This document shows positions 13,866 through 24,589 of a DNA stretch of 64,000 nucleotides, in pieces. The DNA is from Umbelopsis ramanniana AG (Eukaryota; Mucoromycota; Umbelopsidomycetes; Umbelopsidales; Umbelopsidaceae), in assembly GCF_025399195.1 (NCBI RefSeq), contig NW_026252133.1, positions 62,001 through 126,000 on the forward strand, in the 5' to 3' direction. Positions within the stretch are counted from its first letter, which is position 1, and each line of letters starts with the position of its first letter. The notes under the pieces were generated by a model. The model saw only the letters and a list, made by a program, of their open reading frames with translations, made no database searches and had not been told where the DNA came from. Both the position numbers and the translations under genes were made by a program.

Positions 13866-13869
13866 CATC

Positions 13870-14569
13870 AAATTACCTACCTTGCCTTTTCTTTTGCCAA
13901 AGAAGAAACATGCCGGCAACAAAGCTTCATGCAATATACTGTGTCAGTAAGCATCAAGGTCATCAAAAAGGGAAAGATTGCTGCTATTCTTATAGAGTCA
14001 TTCTTTTGTACTGGTGAAATAATCTGTGCTTCAAAGTGAAAGCCAAGATGTTAGAAAAGAAAAGGTCACCGTGCGTTCAGGTCAGATATTTCTATACATT
14101 ATTAGATAAATAAAAAAGAGATTAGTATTAGAATGCCTTAGAAATATGTTTGGAGTTCTAACTCTTTGCGCTACACGTGCTCTAACATATTCCAACTTGA
14201 AGGCGCATAATTTTATTGCCATGAACTATACCGATACATTAAACTAGGTCTGATTCATGCTGAGGCACCCATGAGCATGATAAATATGCGCATTTAACAA
14301 AATTACGGCTGTCATACATATCGTGCCAAGGATCCAAGATTTATGGCCCTAGCCCTCCAATCCTACACAACTAGCGTCTGTAAAGTCACGAGGTCAAAGC
14401 GACACAGCTAAATTTCGGAGCTAAAGCCGCCAGTCGTTGGACGGAATTCTAGCTTCAAACGGTATATTCCCTGTAGCTGTACCTGCAAAGCGCATCATTT
14501 ATACACCTGGTCCACTGTAACTCTAACGGCCCTAAGAGCTCGTACTGGAAATCTAGCACTTTTGACACA
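13870..14569. other. Intergenic, nothing assigned
   Basis: About 700 bp between the solo LTR and the next gene. No open frame with coding character, tRNA or repeat was seen. Confidence 0.45.
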
Positions 14570-15057
14570 ATGAACGAAGGCGGAGATTCTGCTCATGACT
14601 TAGCTCAAGTCCGAAAGCTCATAGATGGCATGAACGCATTAGTAAAAAGCCACAGTAAGCTTCAGCAGCAAAAACAAAGTGGTACACAAGGTATACATGA
14701 AAAGAAGGATTGTCTCAAGCTTTCTATATTCAAACGTTTTGGATCCATTAGATAGCCCAACTCAGCCGGGCGCTGCAAACTCAGAGACAACTGCAGTAAG
14801 CAACGATCAAGAAGTGTCAGCGTATGTATTCAACGGGGGATGAATTCCGGTTCTCAGAAAAGTTCTCAACTTGAACCTATCAGAATTATGGACTGACGCA
14901 TTTATTCACTATCAGGGACAAAGCTATTGATCCTCTGCCTGGAAATACCATCATCATCGAAGTCGCTCACAACATTTTGAACCGTACACTTTACTTTTCT
15001 CTGATGCGCAAGTGTCTTTCATTGCTCCGTGACTTTTCATATTCATTTGAGGACTAA
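14570..15057 (+). CDS. Small hypothetical protein (110 aa, three exons)
   Basis: Exons 14570-14690, 14752-14821 and 14916-15057 join in phase with introns GTATAC...TTAG and GTATGT...TCAG. The predicted protein starts MNEGGDSAHDLAQVRKLIDG, has a Gln/Ser/Thr-rich low-complexity middle (about residues 35-63), and ends in a helical stretch (IIIEVAHNILNRTLYFS ... DFSYSFED). I do not recognise the family. Support comes from the coherence of three exons in one frame across two canonical introns and from the acidic/basic periodicity of the first and last segments. No neighbour gives a hint of role. Confidence 0.5.
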
Positions 15058-15786
15058 AATTCGATGCTAACAAACCATACACTATTGCAGCGGAAGCGAC
15101 GATAGAGCCTCTTATTAGTTGGCTGAGAGTTTCATTTGCAGACCCTGCGATATCCGGCATGGTTTTGCAATACAAGGGGTTTGACGGCCTGTGGAAGTGT
15201 TTACTAAACAGTGGGTAATCTGTTTGATGGCATATTGACCAATGTTGTATTAGAAAAATGGCTGATCTATGATGATAGGGGATGATTCATTGAAGCGTAT
15301 ACTGAAGCAAGCTCTGAAAGCTGGTTCCATGGTGCAAATGCGAGTTCCACGGGCGCAAGATTTATTGAGTGTAAGTAATAAAAGGAAGCCATCCATGATT
15401 GAAGGTGATGAGGGGAGTAGGTTGCAGGGCGGTTTGGGACAAGGACATGATGAATTAACACTACTCTTGCAATAGTCCGGCTATTCCGATAAGCGGTTAC
15501 TGGACTTGACTAAAGGATAGCATATAGGTGTTGGAAAGATGGTCATTCGATTTGCGTGTGCATACGACCGGATAGCTTATGACAAGTAGTGGACTAGTTG
15601 AATGTAGATACTATGGGAAAATACCCATTATATTACCATTGGTTATATGGATAAATAACTTGACAAATAGTGTGGCAAAGAAATATGCCAAAATATATTA
15701 TCTATAGAGTAGGGTGGGGAATGTTTGGGCTGTCTATAATTCTACTGTGGTTCCGGTGGATGTTTTGTCGATATAAACTGCAGATC
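15058..15786. other. 3' regions between hypothetical gene and lactone oxidase
   Basis: 729 bp between convergent genes. Short open frames exist on both strands (for example 15269-15475 plus), but I found no splice-coherent model and no recognisable domain. Confidence 0.4.
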
Positions 15787-17464
15787 TCACAGTTTTGCAA
15801 ACCTCTTCTTCCCCACGATATGTCTCTGAACATAATCGTTCACAAACACTCCATTTGGATCCAGCTTCTCTTGGACGGTAAGAAAGTCAGAGAACTTTGG
15901 ATAGGATCTTTCAAGGTCAGATTTTGTTTGTCCGTGGGCCTATCGAAGATGAACATAGTGAGTCACCTTTGAATACCACTAAACTGACCATAGACTTTGC
16001 ATGCAGTCATTTCTACTCACCTTGGCCCAATGTGGCCGGCCATCCAAGGATCTCATAACATCTTCGTATGCACGCCAGTACTTTTTGTAGGGAACTGGCT
16101 TTCCGTAGGGTCTATACGCGGTGAAAAGATACAGTTGAGTACACAATCGTAGATATTCAATATGATACGTTTAAACCTACCTGTACATAATCACTCCAAT
16201 GTAACATGTCTTGCGTCCATAAGAAGGACTCAACCAAACATCATCGGCATCCACAAATCGGATTTCGACAGGAAAGTGAACTTTGAGGTCCGACGACTGT
16301 ATGAACTTTTCAATTCTCTTTAGTGCTTCAGGAGCCTTCTCTAGAGGAATGGCCCATTCGTTGACGTATTGAGGGAATAGACAATCAAAGTTAAACACCT
16401 TGTAACTGTCATCTACAACGTGTGTTGGTGTTGAATGAACTTTATCGTAAAAAAATCTTGTGAGACTTGGTATCATAGAGGGGCGATATCGCGCAATATT
16501 GAGAGCAAATTGGTAAACATGGAATCCAACAAAAGTGTATTTGAACCAGCTGGGCTTGTCTTCGGTAACAGGCTTGGTAGTCCGGTTAGCACGCCAAACG
16601 ACGCAGTCATCAGTATGAGGATACCACCATACTCGAACATGTTCTGCAGAGTTGATAACAGTGTCCCAGTTTTGTAACACATTGTCGAACTTGTCGGGTT
16701 CTTGTTTAGCCTCCAATAAAAAGTCGGGTTCTACTTTCAAAGACATTCTTGTGATGACTCCCAAGCATCCCAAGCTGCACCTGGCTGCTTCAAAAACATC
16801 TGGGTTGGAAGAAGGGGAACAGTACAAAATTTCTCCGGTTCCACTGACGATAGTAAGGTCTGTAATCTGAATGAAAACATTAATGCTCTAATCAACTGCT
16901 GATTACAAGAATTTTGCTATAGCTTACCATAGTAGGAAGGCTTCCAAACGCTGTACCCGTTCCATGAGATGCGGTGGCCATGACGCCTGCCACGGATTGA
17001 TCAGAAATTGAGCCCAGATTACTGAGAGCCATACCATTGTTCTTCAACACTTGATGCAAAGTATGCAAGTCCATGCCGGCTTCAACTGTAATAATGCCTT
17101 TCTCACGGTTGACAGCTAGGACTCGATTGAGCTTGTGTATGCTGATCATATAATCATTGGTGAGAGCAAGGTCAGAAGGAGAATGACCAGAACCAACGAC
17201 TTTGATATGTTTTTTGTTTTGGACGGCGAGTCGTACAATCTATAATAAAAGAAGGAAAGGGATTAACATGGCATGACCTTTGGAAATGTTCAGTGCGAAT
17301 CCCGGATGTTCAACGTCAATTCCACCAAATATTACCTCTGAGACCTCTTCTTCGGTTGAAGGCTCGAAATATAACTCTGGGCTGCAGCCAAAAGTATTTG
17401 CCCAGTTTCTAAACTGATGGTTATCTTTTGCGATGGCCTTCAATTCTGGTGCCAAGTTTTCCAT
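15787..17464 (-). CDS. ALO1: D-arabinono-1,4-lactone oxidase
   Basis: Five exons 17464-17336, 17239-16928, 16866-16181, 16111-16021 and 15939-15787 give 456 residues (yeast Alo1 526). The flavoenzyme makes D-erythroascorbate, the fungal analogue of vitamin C, at the mitochondrial outer membrane. The N-terminus has [20 protein letters not shown]. The FAD site [14 protein letters not shown] (about residues 58-71) includes the His expected to bind FAD covalently. [14 protein letters not shown] follows. The C-terminal half carries the ALO domain: [20 protein letters not shown], then GRPHWAK, and an ending in [15 protein letters not shown]. All joints are in phase and the ATG is preceded by an in-frame non-coding leader. 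Confidence 0.92.
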
Positions 17465-18975
17465 TGCGATCGTTGCGGAATCTCAAGGCTAAAAGGAATA
17501 GAGTTTTTTTTTTGTCATCTATCAGATTTTTTTTTCTTTCAATGTTTTACTGGTTGCCATTTTTATCCTTCGGAGATTCTCAATCATCGACTGAACAGCA
17601 TGAGGTCCGATGAATCCGTCACTTTTGGAACTGCGGTAAAGATCGAAGATGTATTAATTAAGGTACTCCTTCGAAACTTTTTCATCGATCGTGATCTGTT
17701 CATGCATTGCTTTTGTTTGGTAAAATGTCATTGATCACCCAGCCATCGGATAAATAATGACACGGGTTGGCGCCACTATGACAGTTGAGTGAGATCAAAT
17801 GGCGCACAGTGGTGATCATTGCTCTACTTTTAATACCCTTTAATCTCACGCACAAAGCAAGCGTCGATCGACTCTTCGAGTTTTTTGGAGCAAGGTGGAC
17901 ATGAACTTTGCAATGAACTAAAGGTCTTATGTGGATTTCTTATCTTCAACTACGGTCTTTACATCTTTGATGATTGCCTGGAATACATCGATTCCGATAA
18001 CATTATAGCGTTTTCGCATACCTTGCCGTCATGAGTGCTGTTGCAATGTGTACCTCCGTAATACACCCTAAGTTTGAACAAAAGCATAAAGCCGTAAGTA
18101 ACAGACGGCATTTCTGATAATCATTGGCATATAACTAATATAAAGTTTAGTATAGAAGTAAGCCGTTTCCAGTGATTGCTGCCATAACCGTAAGCTGTTG
18201 CTTTAATTTTGACCGAAAAAGTGAGCTATACCACAGTTTAGTATCGTATCTACTAGATCAGAGAAATTTTAAGACACATGCTGTAATTCAAGCTGCCATT
18301 CTCCAAAAACCGATATTTTCTTTCTCAGTTTGCCGATTTGATTTGATTCGATATGATTGGAGTCGACTTTATCTGGTACGGTCTAGCATCTATAAGACAT
18401 AGTTTGAACGAAGGCAGGGAGCTGATGACATTTCTCTCCCGCTGTAGCTGTTTTTTGGGCTATTAATGCTCTTGTGTTAAGACTTTTAAAATTGAGAAGC
18501 AGATAAATTCGTTCTGCTTGGTAGCATTACTAGTCGTCATAACGTATTGCACGAGAGTCTTTGAGTCAAACTACTGAAAATTTCAAAGTTACAGCGGTTG
18601 CCTTGCATACTGACAAGTGATCGGATAATTCGATTCTATCGATGATGCTAATCTTTAAACACTGGCCCTCTTGTCAACCGTCTATTCTGCAGCTGATGTA
18701 CCTGCATGGTATTATTGAACAGCTCCGTCAGTAAGGCCACGGTACCCGCAATTTTTGTGAGTGAACACTTGAAGAATGCAAGCAGACGTGAATAATATAA
18801 GCTGAAACAGATCAAACAATAGGAATTTATATGTCTTACAGGGCCTTGGTTGTACTTCTTGTGTGTGGCATTTTTTTTTTCAAAAAAAATAACTTTAGTT
18901 CAGTCACGGCGAAGTTGTGAACCACAAATTACAGCACAAAGATGTTTACACCCCGCCACGCCTTTCCTTGCTAGT
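17465..18975. other. Intergenic, ALO1 5' side to BLOC-1-like gene
   Basis: 1.5 kb containing two divergent promoters. I see short open frames (17417-17734 plus, 18172-18402 plus) without codon structure or splice partners. No RNA gene was recognised. Confidence 0.4.
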
Positions 18976-19765
18976 ATGGATGCTTCTGCTGCTAAGCCGA
19001 TTGCTATAGAAATTAGCAATCAATTGAGTGCTACAACAGCTATCAATAGAGCAGTAAGTAAAATATGATGAATCATTTTTTCGACTTCAGTCATGTAACA
19101 TGTTGTCTACTCCAACTCTCTCAAAAAAGTTGTCCAATGCTGACAAGGCCATTACTGAAAACCAAGGTGAACTCTCAAAGGCACAAACTGCGTATATCAA
19201 AGTACGTTATCTTCATAAGAAAGAGTAGTGAATGTAGAATCAGATATGGAAGCAAGGCATTAGAGTCATGAAGTTACAGGGCCGCTGACTTACGCTTATA
19301 TTATTTCTTTCAGACTCGCGAGGAGAACCAGGGAATTAATGCCATCCTGGACGATATTAAGCAACAGTCCTTAGAGCTAGAAAAAACATTTGAACAAATT
19401 GACCAACTGGAGGTACGTTATCCCGGTGTGTAAGAGGATCAGCTAATGAAAGTAGGATATTGACGAGCCTTTTAGATGTTTGTCAATCACGTCAAGGATA
19501 CCTTCAATCAAGTGGCTGACTGCGTGGGATCGATGGAAAAGAGCGTTCTGGCCAACAGTGGCTTATCTGTAGGATCCATACCGATGTCTTTTAAATTTGT
19601 GAGCGTCTTTGGGACTGGAGCTAGTGGTTAGCTTGCATACTAACACGTTTTATTCTACAGCTGTCTGGTCGCCCAACCGTAGTGGAGGCTCATACATATT
19701 TTCCACCACCCAGAGAGGTAGACATAGTATCTACCTCAACATTTTTTCCATCTACAAAGGAATAA
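18976..19765 (+). CDS. Coiled-coil protein, BLOC-1 subunit 4 (cappuccino)-like
   Basis: Five exons 18976-19053, 19130-19201, 19314-19412, 19476-19598 and 19661-19765 all join between codons and give 158 residues. The protein is a nearly continuous coiled coil from about residue 10 to 110 (heptads through LSNADKAITENQGELSKAQ, NAILDDIKQQSLELEKTFEQ and IDQLEMFVNHVKDTFNQVAD), then a Pro-rich tail. Length, the central helical pair and the LEMFVNHV segment resemble BLOC1S4/cappuccino, a subunit of the endosomal BLOC-1 complex, but short coiled coils are easy to misassign. Other endosomal or kinetochore coiled-coil families are possible. Confidence 0.6.
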
Positions 19766-21196
19766 GGTGTGTTGGATGGCGTTCCTTGTCGCCGATACTG
19801 CTGTCAATGGAGGAGAGAAAAAAACTCTCGCACGAGTTTAGTTCAGTAGGACCCGCAATCGATTCATACAGCCGAATAATACCTCAAATGCCCTCTCGCC
19901 CAGCCTAACGGACTATACAAGCTTGTTTTCCAATTTTTTCAATTCATTTTGATTGGTCCTTCTACTGTTCTCCTCGTCGTACTAATTTACAATGACGGCA
20001 GCGAAGATGTATACAGTGCGGACGCCGATCGTACACTCAATACCCGACGATGGCTTCGACGTCGTAGATTTCCGCTGGCATCCATCGTTTAACCTCTATC
20101 ATTTCTAAACCAACGTCCCATAATCGACTCTCTTTGGATATGCATATCAGTTAAGGACGCATAGCAGCTTTGGAATTGTATGGCAGGGCTTTTCCGTTGT
20201 AAGGAGTAATAGCATCAGCAAAGAGGTGATAGCGATTTCCGACTGGGACCGAAGGAACAGATGTAGTCAATATTCTCATTTACAATAAAGCTACGCACAA
20301 GGTGTCATGCGCCATGCATCTATGGTGGACTACGTTTACCTGATTGTGACAGTCAAAGTAAGCTCATCCATTTTACTTTGGCGATATTGTGAAGCAATAT
20401 GCCCTAGCCATTACAGGAGAGAAGTTTGTCATGACTTTTTACCGACGCCATCCTCTATTCTTTTCACTTGTCAGTATACAAAGGAAAAAGTTAACAAAAT
20501 ATATTCCAGTCATTTCAATACTGTGAGCGAGATTTTACAAGAAGGGTCCGAACGCCCTAAAATGACTTAAAGGACTTCTAAATTATAACTGGATACCATC
20601 TAGGGATATTTTCTCAAATAACATCTTCAATTGCTAGAACAGCATCTGCCCTCCCAACGCTGTTCTGAAAGACAAGTAGGATTTTTTCACAATAACCACT
20701 CTGTCACTACGTCTTTACAACAACAACCGTCATTAATAAATGGTTAGCCTGACATCGCGTATAACATTCAGGTTTCAGCACGTTGGCAAAGCATCTTGGA
20801 GTAGGTTACCGTTTTGCTAGTCAAATAGTATGGCCGACTGTAAAATAACCTTCGGTGCTTTTCGAGTTTGTATCAGCACCAAAGGTTGCCTGGAACAAAG
20901 TAGGCGAATGCGTTGCGGCATGGGTGCGGGATTAGCGTAGCTCGCTCTTTAATCGGCAATCAGATAGCGAGCTTGGTAGTAATCCCTAATCCAACTCGGA
21001 GTATTCACAGGTTAATTCGAAGCTTCGTTCGTGTTGGTTCTTACTGCTTACGTGGCTACAAAAGCATTGTTGCGGCAAAAAGGGTCTGCATGGCAGACGA
21101 AAATACAAAGAATGATTGGAAGGTTAACATAAAAAGAACTGGTTAGGAGAATCGGTGTTTGAACCTATCTCAAAATATCAAAAATATATGACAATG
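19766..21196. other. Intergenic with unresolved coding-like pieces
   Basis: 1.4 kb. Three pieces look coding but could not be joined into a gene: a plus-strand frame about 19914-20090 (a hydrophobic run IGPSTVLLVVLIYNDGSE, then Arg-rich), a plus-strand frame 20384-20523 (YRRHPLFFSLVSIQ), and a minus-strand C-terminal piece 20151-20279. The rest has no visible content. Confidence 0.35.
20151..20279 (-). CDS. Possible small ORF or terminal exon
   Basis: The minus strand gives 42 residues from ATG 20279 to TAA 20151, including VPVGNRYHLFADAITPYN and GKALPYNSKAAMRP-stop. The composition is very protein-like, but neither a family nor an upstream exon was found. It may be the last exon of an unrecognised gene extending towards 20.9 kb. 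Confidence 0.25.
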   Translation of the reverse strand: MRILTTSVPSVPVGNRYHLFADAITPYNGKALPYNSKAAMRP

Positions 21197-21268
21197 TGCC
21201 ATGACCTGGAATCGAACCAGGGTCTTCTCGGCCACAACGAGAGATAATGACCACTATACTATCATGGC
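21197..21268 (-). tRNA. tRNA-His (anticodon GTG), second copy
   Basis: It is identical over 72 nt to 13482-13553, in the opposite orientation. The anticodon loop TTGTGGC gives GTG. Its 5' end (21268) lies 13 nt from the terminus of an LTR at 21282. The 10 bases ATCAGCT(GCC) before the gene and CATTGTCAT after it are shared with the first copy, so the duplication includes short flanks. Confidence 0.95.
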
Positions 21269-21281
21269 AGCTGATAATTTG

Positions 21282-21721
21282 TGGTCCGCGGTAATTTTTA
21301 TCTTTAGTTAAATACGTTAAACTGGAAGTTCTTCCCATCTATTCTTCGTTTGCTCTCTGTCCCTTTTTCTGTAAGGATTGCTATACGTTATTTATACTAC
21401 ATTTTACTAAACATCTAACCATCTGGTTCTCGTCTCATCATGCGTATCGCTTTGTGATGTTTTGTTCTATGATATATATATCGGTTGGAGATATGCGTCG
21501 GGTTATATGCGTAGGGTATATGGGTTGTTATTAAAACACATTAACGGAGTTTGAATTATACCACTTGATTGTCTGGTAAAGTATCGTGTTTCAATGTCTT
21601 GGGTGGTATCCTCCTGGGTATCTTTGTGCTGGGTACAAAGTGTCTTTTAGGTGTCCCTCCTAGTTTTGTTTCTTTAGGTGTAACGGTTGTGACGTCTACT
21701 TCTGTCGTCTGGCTGACGACA
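21282..21721 (-). mobile_element. LTR of family B, 13 nt upstream of tRNA-His
   Basis: On the minus strand the repeat starts TGTCGTCAGCC and ends CCGCGGACCA, giving TG...CA ends. It is about 440 bp and aligns by eye along most of its length with 44773-45083, with extra sequence around 21500-21620. Flanks ATTTG (21277-21281) and AATTG (21722-21726) are a plausible 5-bp target duplication with one mismatch. Its 3' end points at the tRNA. No coding region in the same orientation is attached, so it is a solo or orphan LTR. Confidence 0.7.
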
Positions 21722-21900
21722 AATTGTTAGGCAGCTGAGAGACAATTCTCTCAGTTGACTCTCATGAACACCCAATAGACCTTAAACACCTTCCGTGACT
21801 ATTTTCCGGAGAACAGCCATTAGGAATAGAGTTCCATTCAATAAAATACACACTTCTTTACCTTATTATCGTTTCAGATTCTTAATATAGCAGTTACCTT

Positions 21901-22034
21901 ATTATCCCTTTGTGTCACTTTTATCTCGAATTCATTGAACTGTTCAGTCCGGTTCCCTGTCTATTACTCTCCCAAGCTACCTTTTTTTTATTTATCTCTT
22001 TTATTTGTTCAATCCCCTACCTAGCTCCCTGTCA
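21901..22034 (+). repeat. G1 5' LTR, 3' portion
   Basis: A 134-bp direct repeat of 26034-26169 with a few substitutions and indels (for example TGTGTCAC versus TATGTCAC). Sequence immediately upstream is only weakly alike. Confidence 0.75.
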
Positions 22035-22108
22035 ATTTGGTGCAGGTATGTGGAATTTGCCTTTTTATATCTAAAAGACGTTTGCTAGGCCATATTTAAT
22101 TACGACAT

Positions 22109-24337
22109 TTGGGTTACCCTAAAAAATACTGCCACAGGCGAAACCTTGGCCCAGAAGTTAGCTACAGACAAGAAGATGCAAGGAAGTTCATTAGCCAAGT
22201 GCGTTACATCCATCGTCCAAAGCCCAGGAACGTTCGTTTTAACGCACCTGCCATTCCCTCCTCCAGCACGCCAATGGAGGTAAATGAGGTGAATGAGTCC
22301 AATGTTTGGGACGCCGACAGTGACTGGTCTGCCGACGAGTGGTCTGAGTCCAAGTCGTCACAGGAGAGTAACTCCACTGAACTCATCGACCACCAAGACG
22401 AAGAAGAAAGCGTAGATCAGGACCTTACTTCCTTGTTGGCACATTCTGCTGTGAAGTATGACGTCACCATAAATAGCATGACACATGAGGCCACCATGGA
22501 TTCAGGGTGTGCCATCAATATCATCGGAAGTAATATCGCAAAAGAGTGGGAATCCCTGTCACCAAATCCCCCCCCCCAGTGGTATTGAGGGGATTGACCA
22601 GCAATATCACCACCATTGGTTTGATCAAAAAACTCCCAATTCGTATAGGCGGAACCCTCTACCCTGACTCTGTCCTTGTACAAAACGAAGACCCTTTATT
22701 AAGCAATGCGTGGATGGTGAAGCACAAAGCCTATCCAATCCCCTACTCGAAAAAGCTCATTGTCGAAAATGACGCTGAAGGCTTAAAGTCTACCCTGTGT
22801 AGGTAGTAGCAAAAATGCAGTCACTACGTTATCAGATGCATGCTGTGTATCTCTGTGAAATTTACTGGACCCCCAGATGTGGCCAAACTACAACTCGCCC
22901 AGACAGAAGTCAAGTTTGTGAGTCTTCCTTTCGATGATCCTGAATTGGACACACTGCAGCTCAACAAAGCAACTGAGAACACACCCTTGGTACTAGTGGA
23001 ATTGCTACAAGACATGGATGCCGTATTCATGGAAACCAGCGGGTTGGGGAGAACTGCTAAAATAGAGCACTCCATTGATACCGGCGATCCGATCCTATAC
23101 GGAACAAGCCGTACCGTTTGAGCCTACCAGAGGATAAGGCTCTGCAAGAAACACTGAAAAAGCATATGTACAAGAAGTTGATACGTCCTGGCAACCCCGA
23201 TTGGACCTCTCCCATTTTCTTCCGGCCGAAAGGCGATGGAACATTCCGCCCAGTTCATAACTTTGTCAAGCTCAACAAGGCAACCCGGAAGGACCACTAT
23301 CCGTTGCCTAAATCGACGAAATCCGGGATGAACTAAATGATTGTAAATATTTCTCAACCTTGGATGCAGCCAGTGGATTTTTTCAGATCCCGATGTATGA
23401 AAGGTCCATTGGAAAAGCAGGTTTCGCCTGTAAATACGGAACCTACGAATACCTAGTGATGCCCATGGGATTGAAAAATGCACCAGCGACCTTTCAGAGG
23501 TTGATGAACGATGTGCTGCGTAACTGTTTGGGTCGCCACGCTTTGGTTTACGTTGACGATATCATCGTTTTCTCCTAGACTCTTGTACACCTCCAGGAAG
23601 TTTTAGCCGCCCTTCTTGATGCAGGCATCACTTTGAAAAAGGCCAAGTGCAAGAATGGGGCCACTCACATTGACTTTCTCGGCCACCATGTCAGTGGAAA
23701 TGGTTTGAAACCTCAGGTGAGCAAAGTTCAAAAACTGCGTGAAATGCGAGACCCACTGAATGCGTCTGAAGTAAAGTCATTTGTGGGATTCGCCGGATAT
23801 TATCGAAGATACATTCCCAATGCTCTCGGATTGCCGAACCACTGGTTGCATTGACCCGAAAGAATGTGCAGTGGACCTTTGGAGAAGCCGAACAGGCAGC
23901 CTGTCGTCAACTAAGACGTATTCTCTCGAGCGCCCCCTTGTTAGCGCATTTCAACCCAGAGGAAACGCAAATCCTCACAACAGATGCCTCGATGACTGGA
24001 CTAGGGGCGATCCTATCTCAAAGCCCAGATGGCACCGGTGAGAACGAACGAGTGATACCTTATGCCAGCAAGTCGATCATCGGCCCAGCCAAGAATTACT
24101 CCGCCACGAAGCTAGAGCGATGGCCGTAGTATGGGCATGCGAGCTATTTCGACACTGTCTGGTGGACGTCCTTTTAAATAGTATACAGACCATGCTGCCC
24201 TGCCGTACATCTTCAACGACCCCAAACCAAAGGGTCAACTCGCTCGATGGGTCGAAAGGCTTTCAATCTTCGACTTTGAAGCCAGTTACAGAAGAGGCCA
24301 AGACAATGCCGCGGACGCATTGTCTCGCCTCTTATAA
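22109..24337 (+). pseudogene. G1 gag-end/protease/RT/RNase H, frameshifted
   Basis: The reading frame shifts between pieces. 22109-22588 ends with a retropepsin site (TMDSGCAINIIGSNIA, D-S-G) and is broken at a run of nine C near 22568-22577. 22840-23121 and 23118-23336 give the RT palm (TSPIFFRPKGDGTFRPVHNF). 23360-23578 gives [15 protein letters not shown] and the catalytic YVDD. 23633-24129 covers the connection and start of RNase H (ILTTDASMTGLGAILSQ). RNase H then ends at a TAA (24335-24337) after NAADALSRLL. At least four frameshifts and one internal TAG make it non-functional as it stands. Confidence 0.85.
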
Positions 24338-24589
24338 AAAATACAACACTAGACAGCCGTCCCCCTACCGTCAGTTTAAAGGGGGAGGAGCGCGCTCATA
24401 AAAGTTCGCAAAGAAAAAAATCAAAGAAAAGCAATAACAGCAAAATACGAAAAACATCGAAAAATCAAGTAACACAAAAAAAAATAAAAAATATGCAACC
24501 TTTAGAATCAGTACATCATCAGATCAGTAACTAAATCAAATCAAATCAAATCAATACCAACATTCACACACAAAAACATAAAAACAAAA

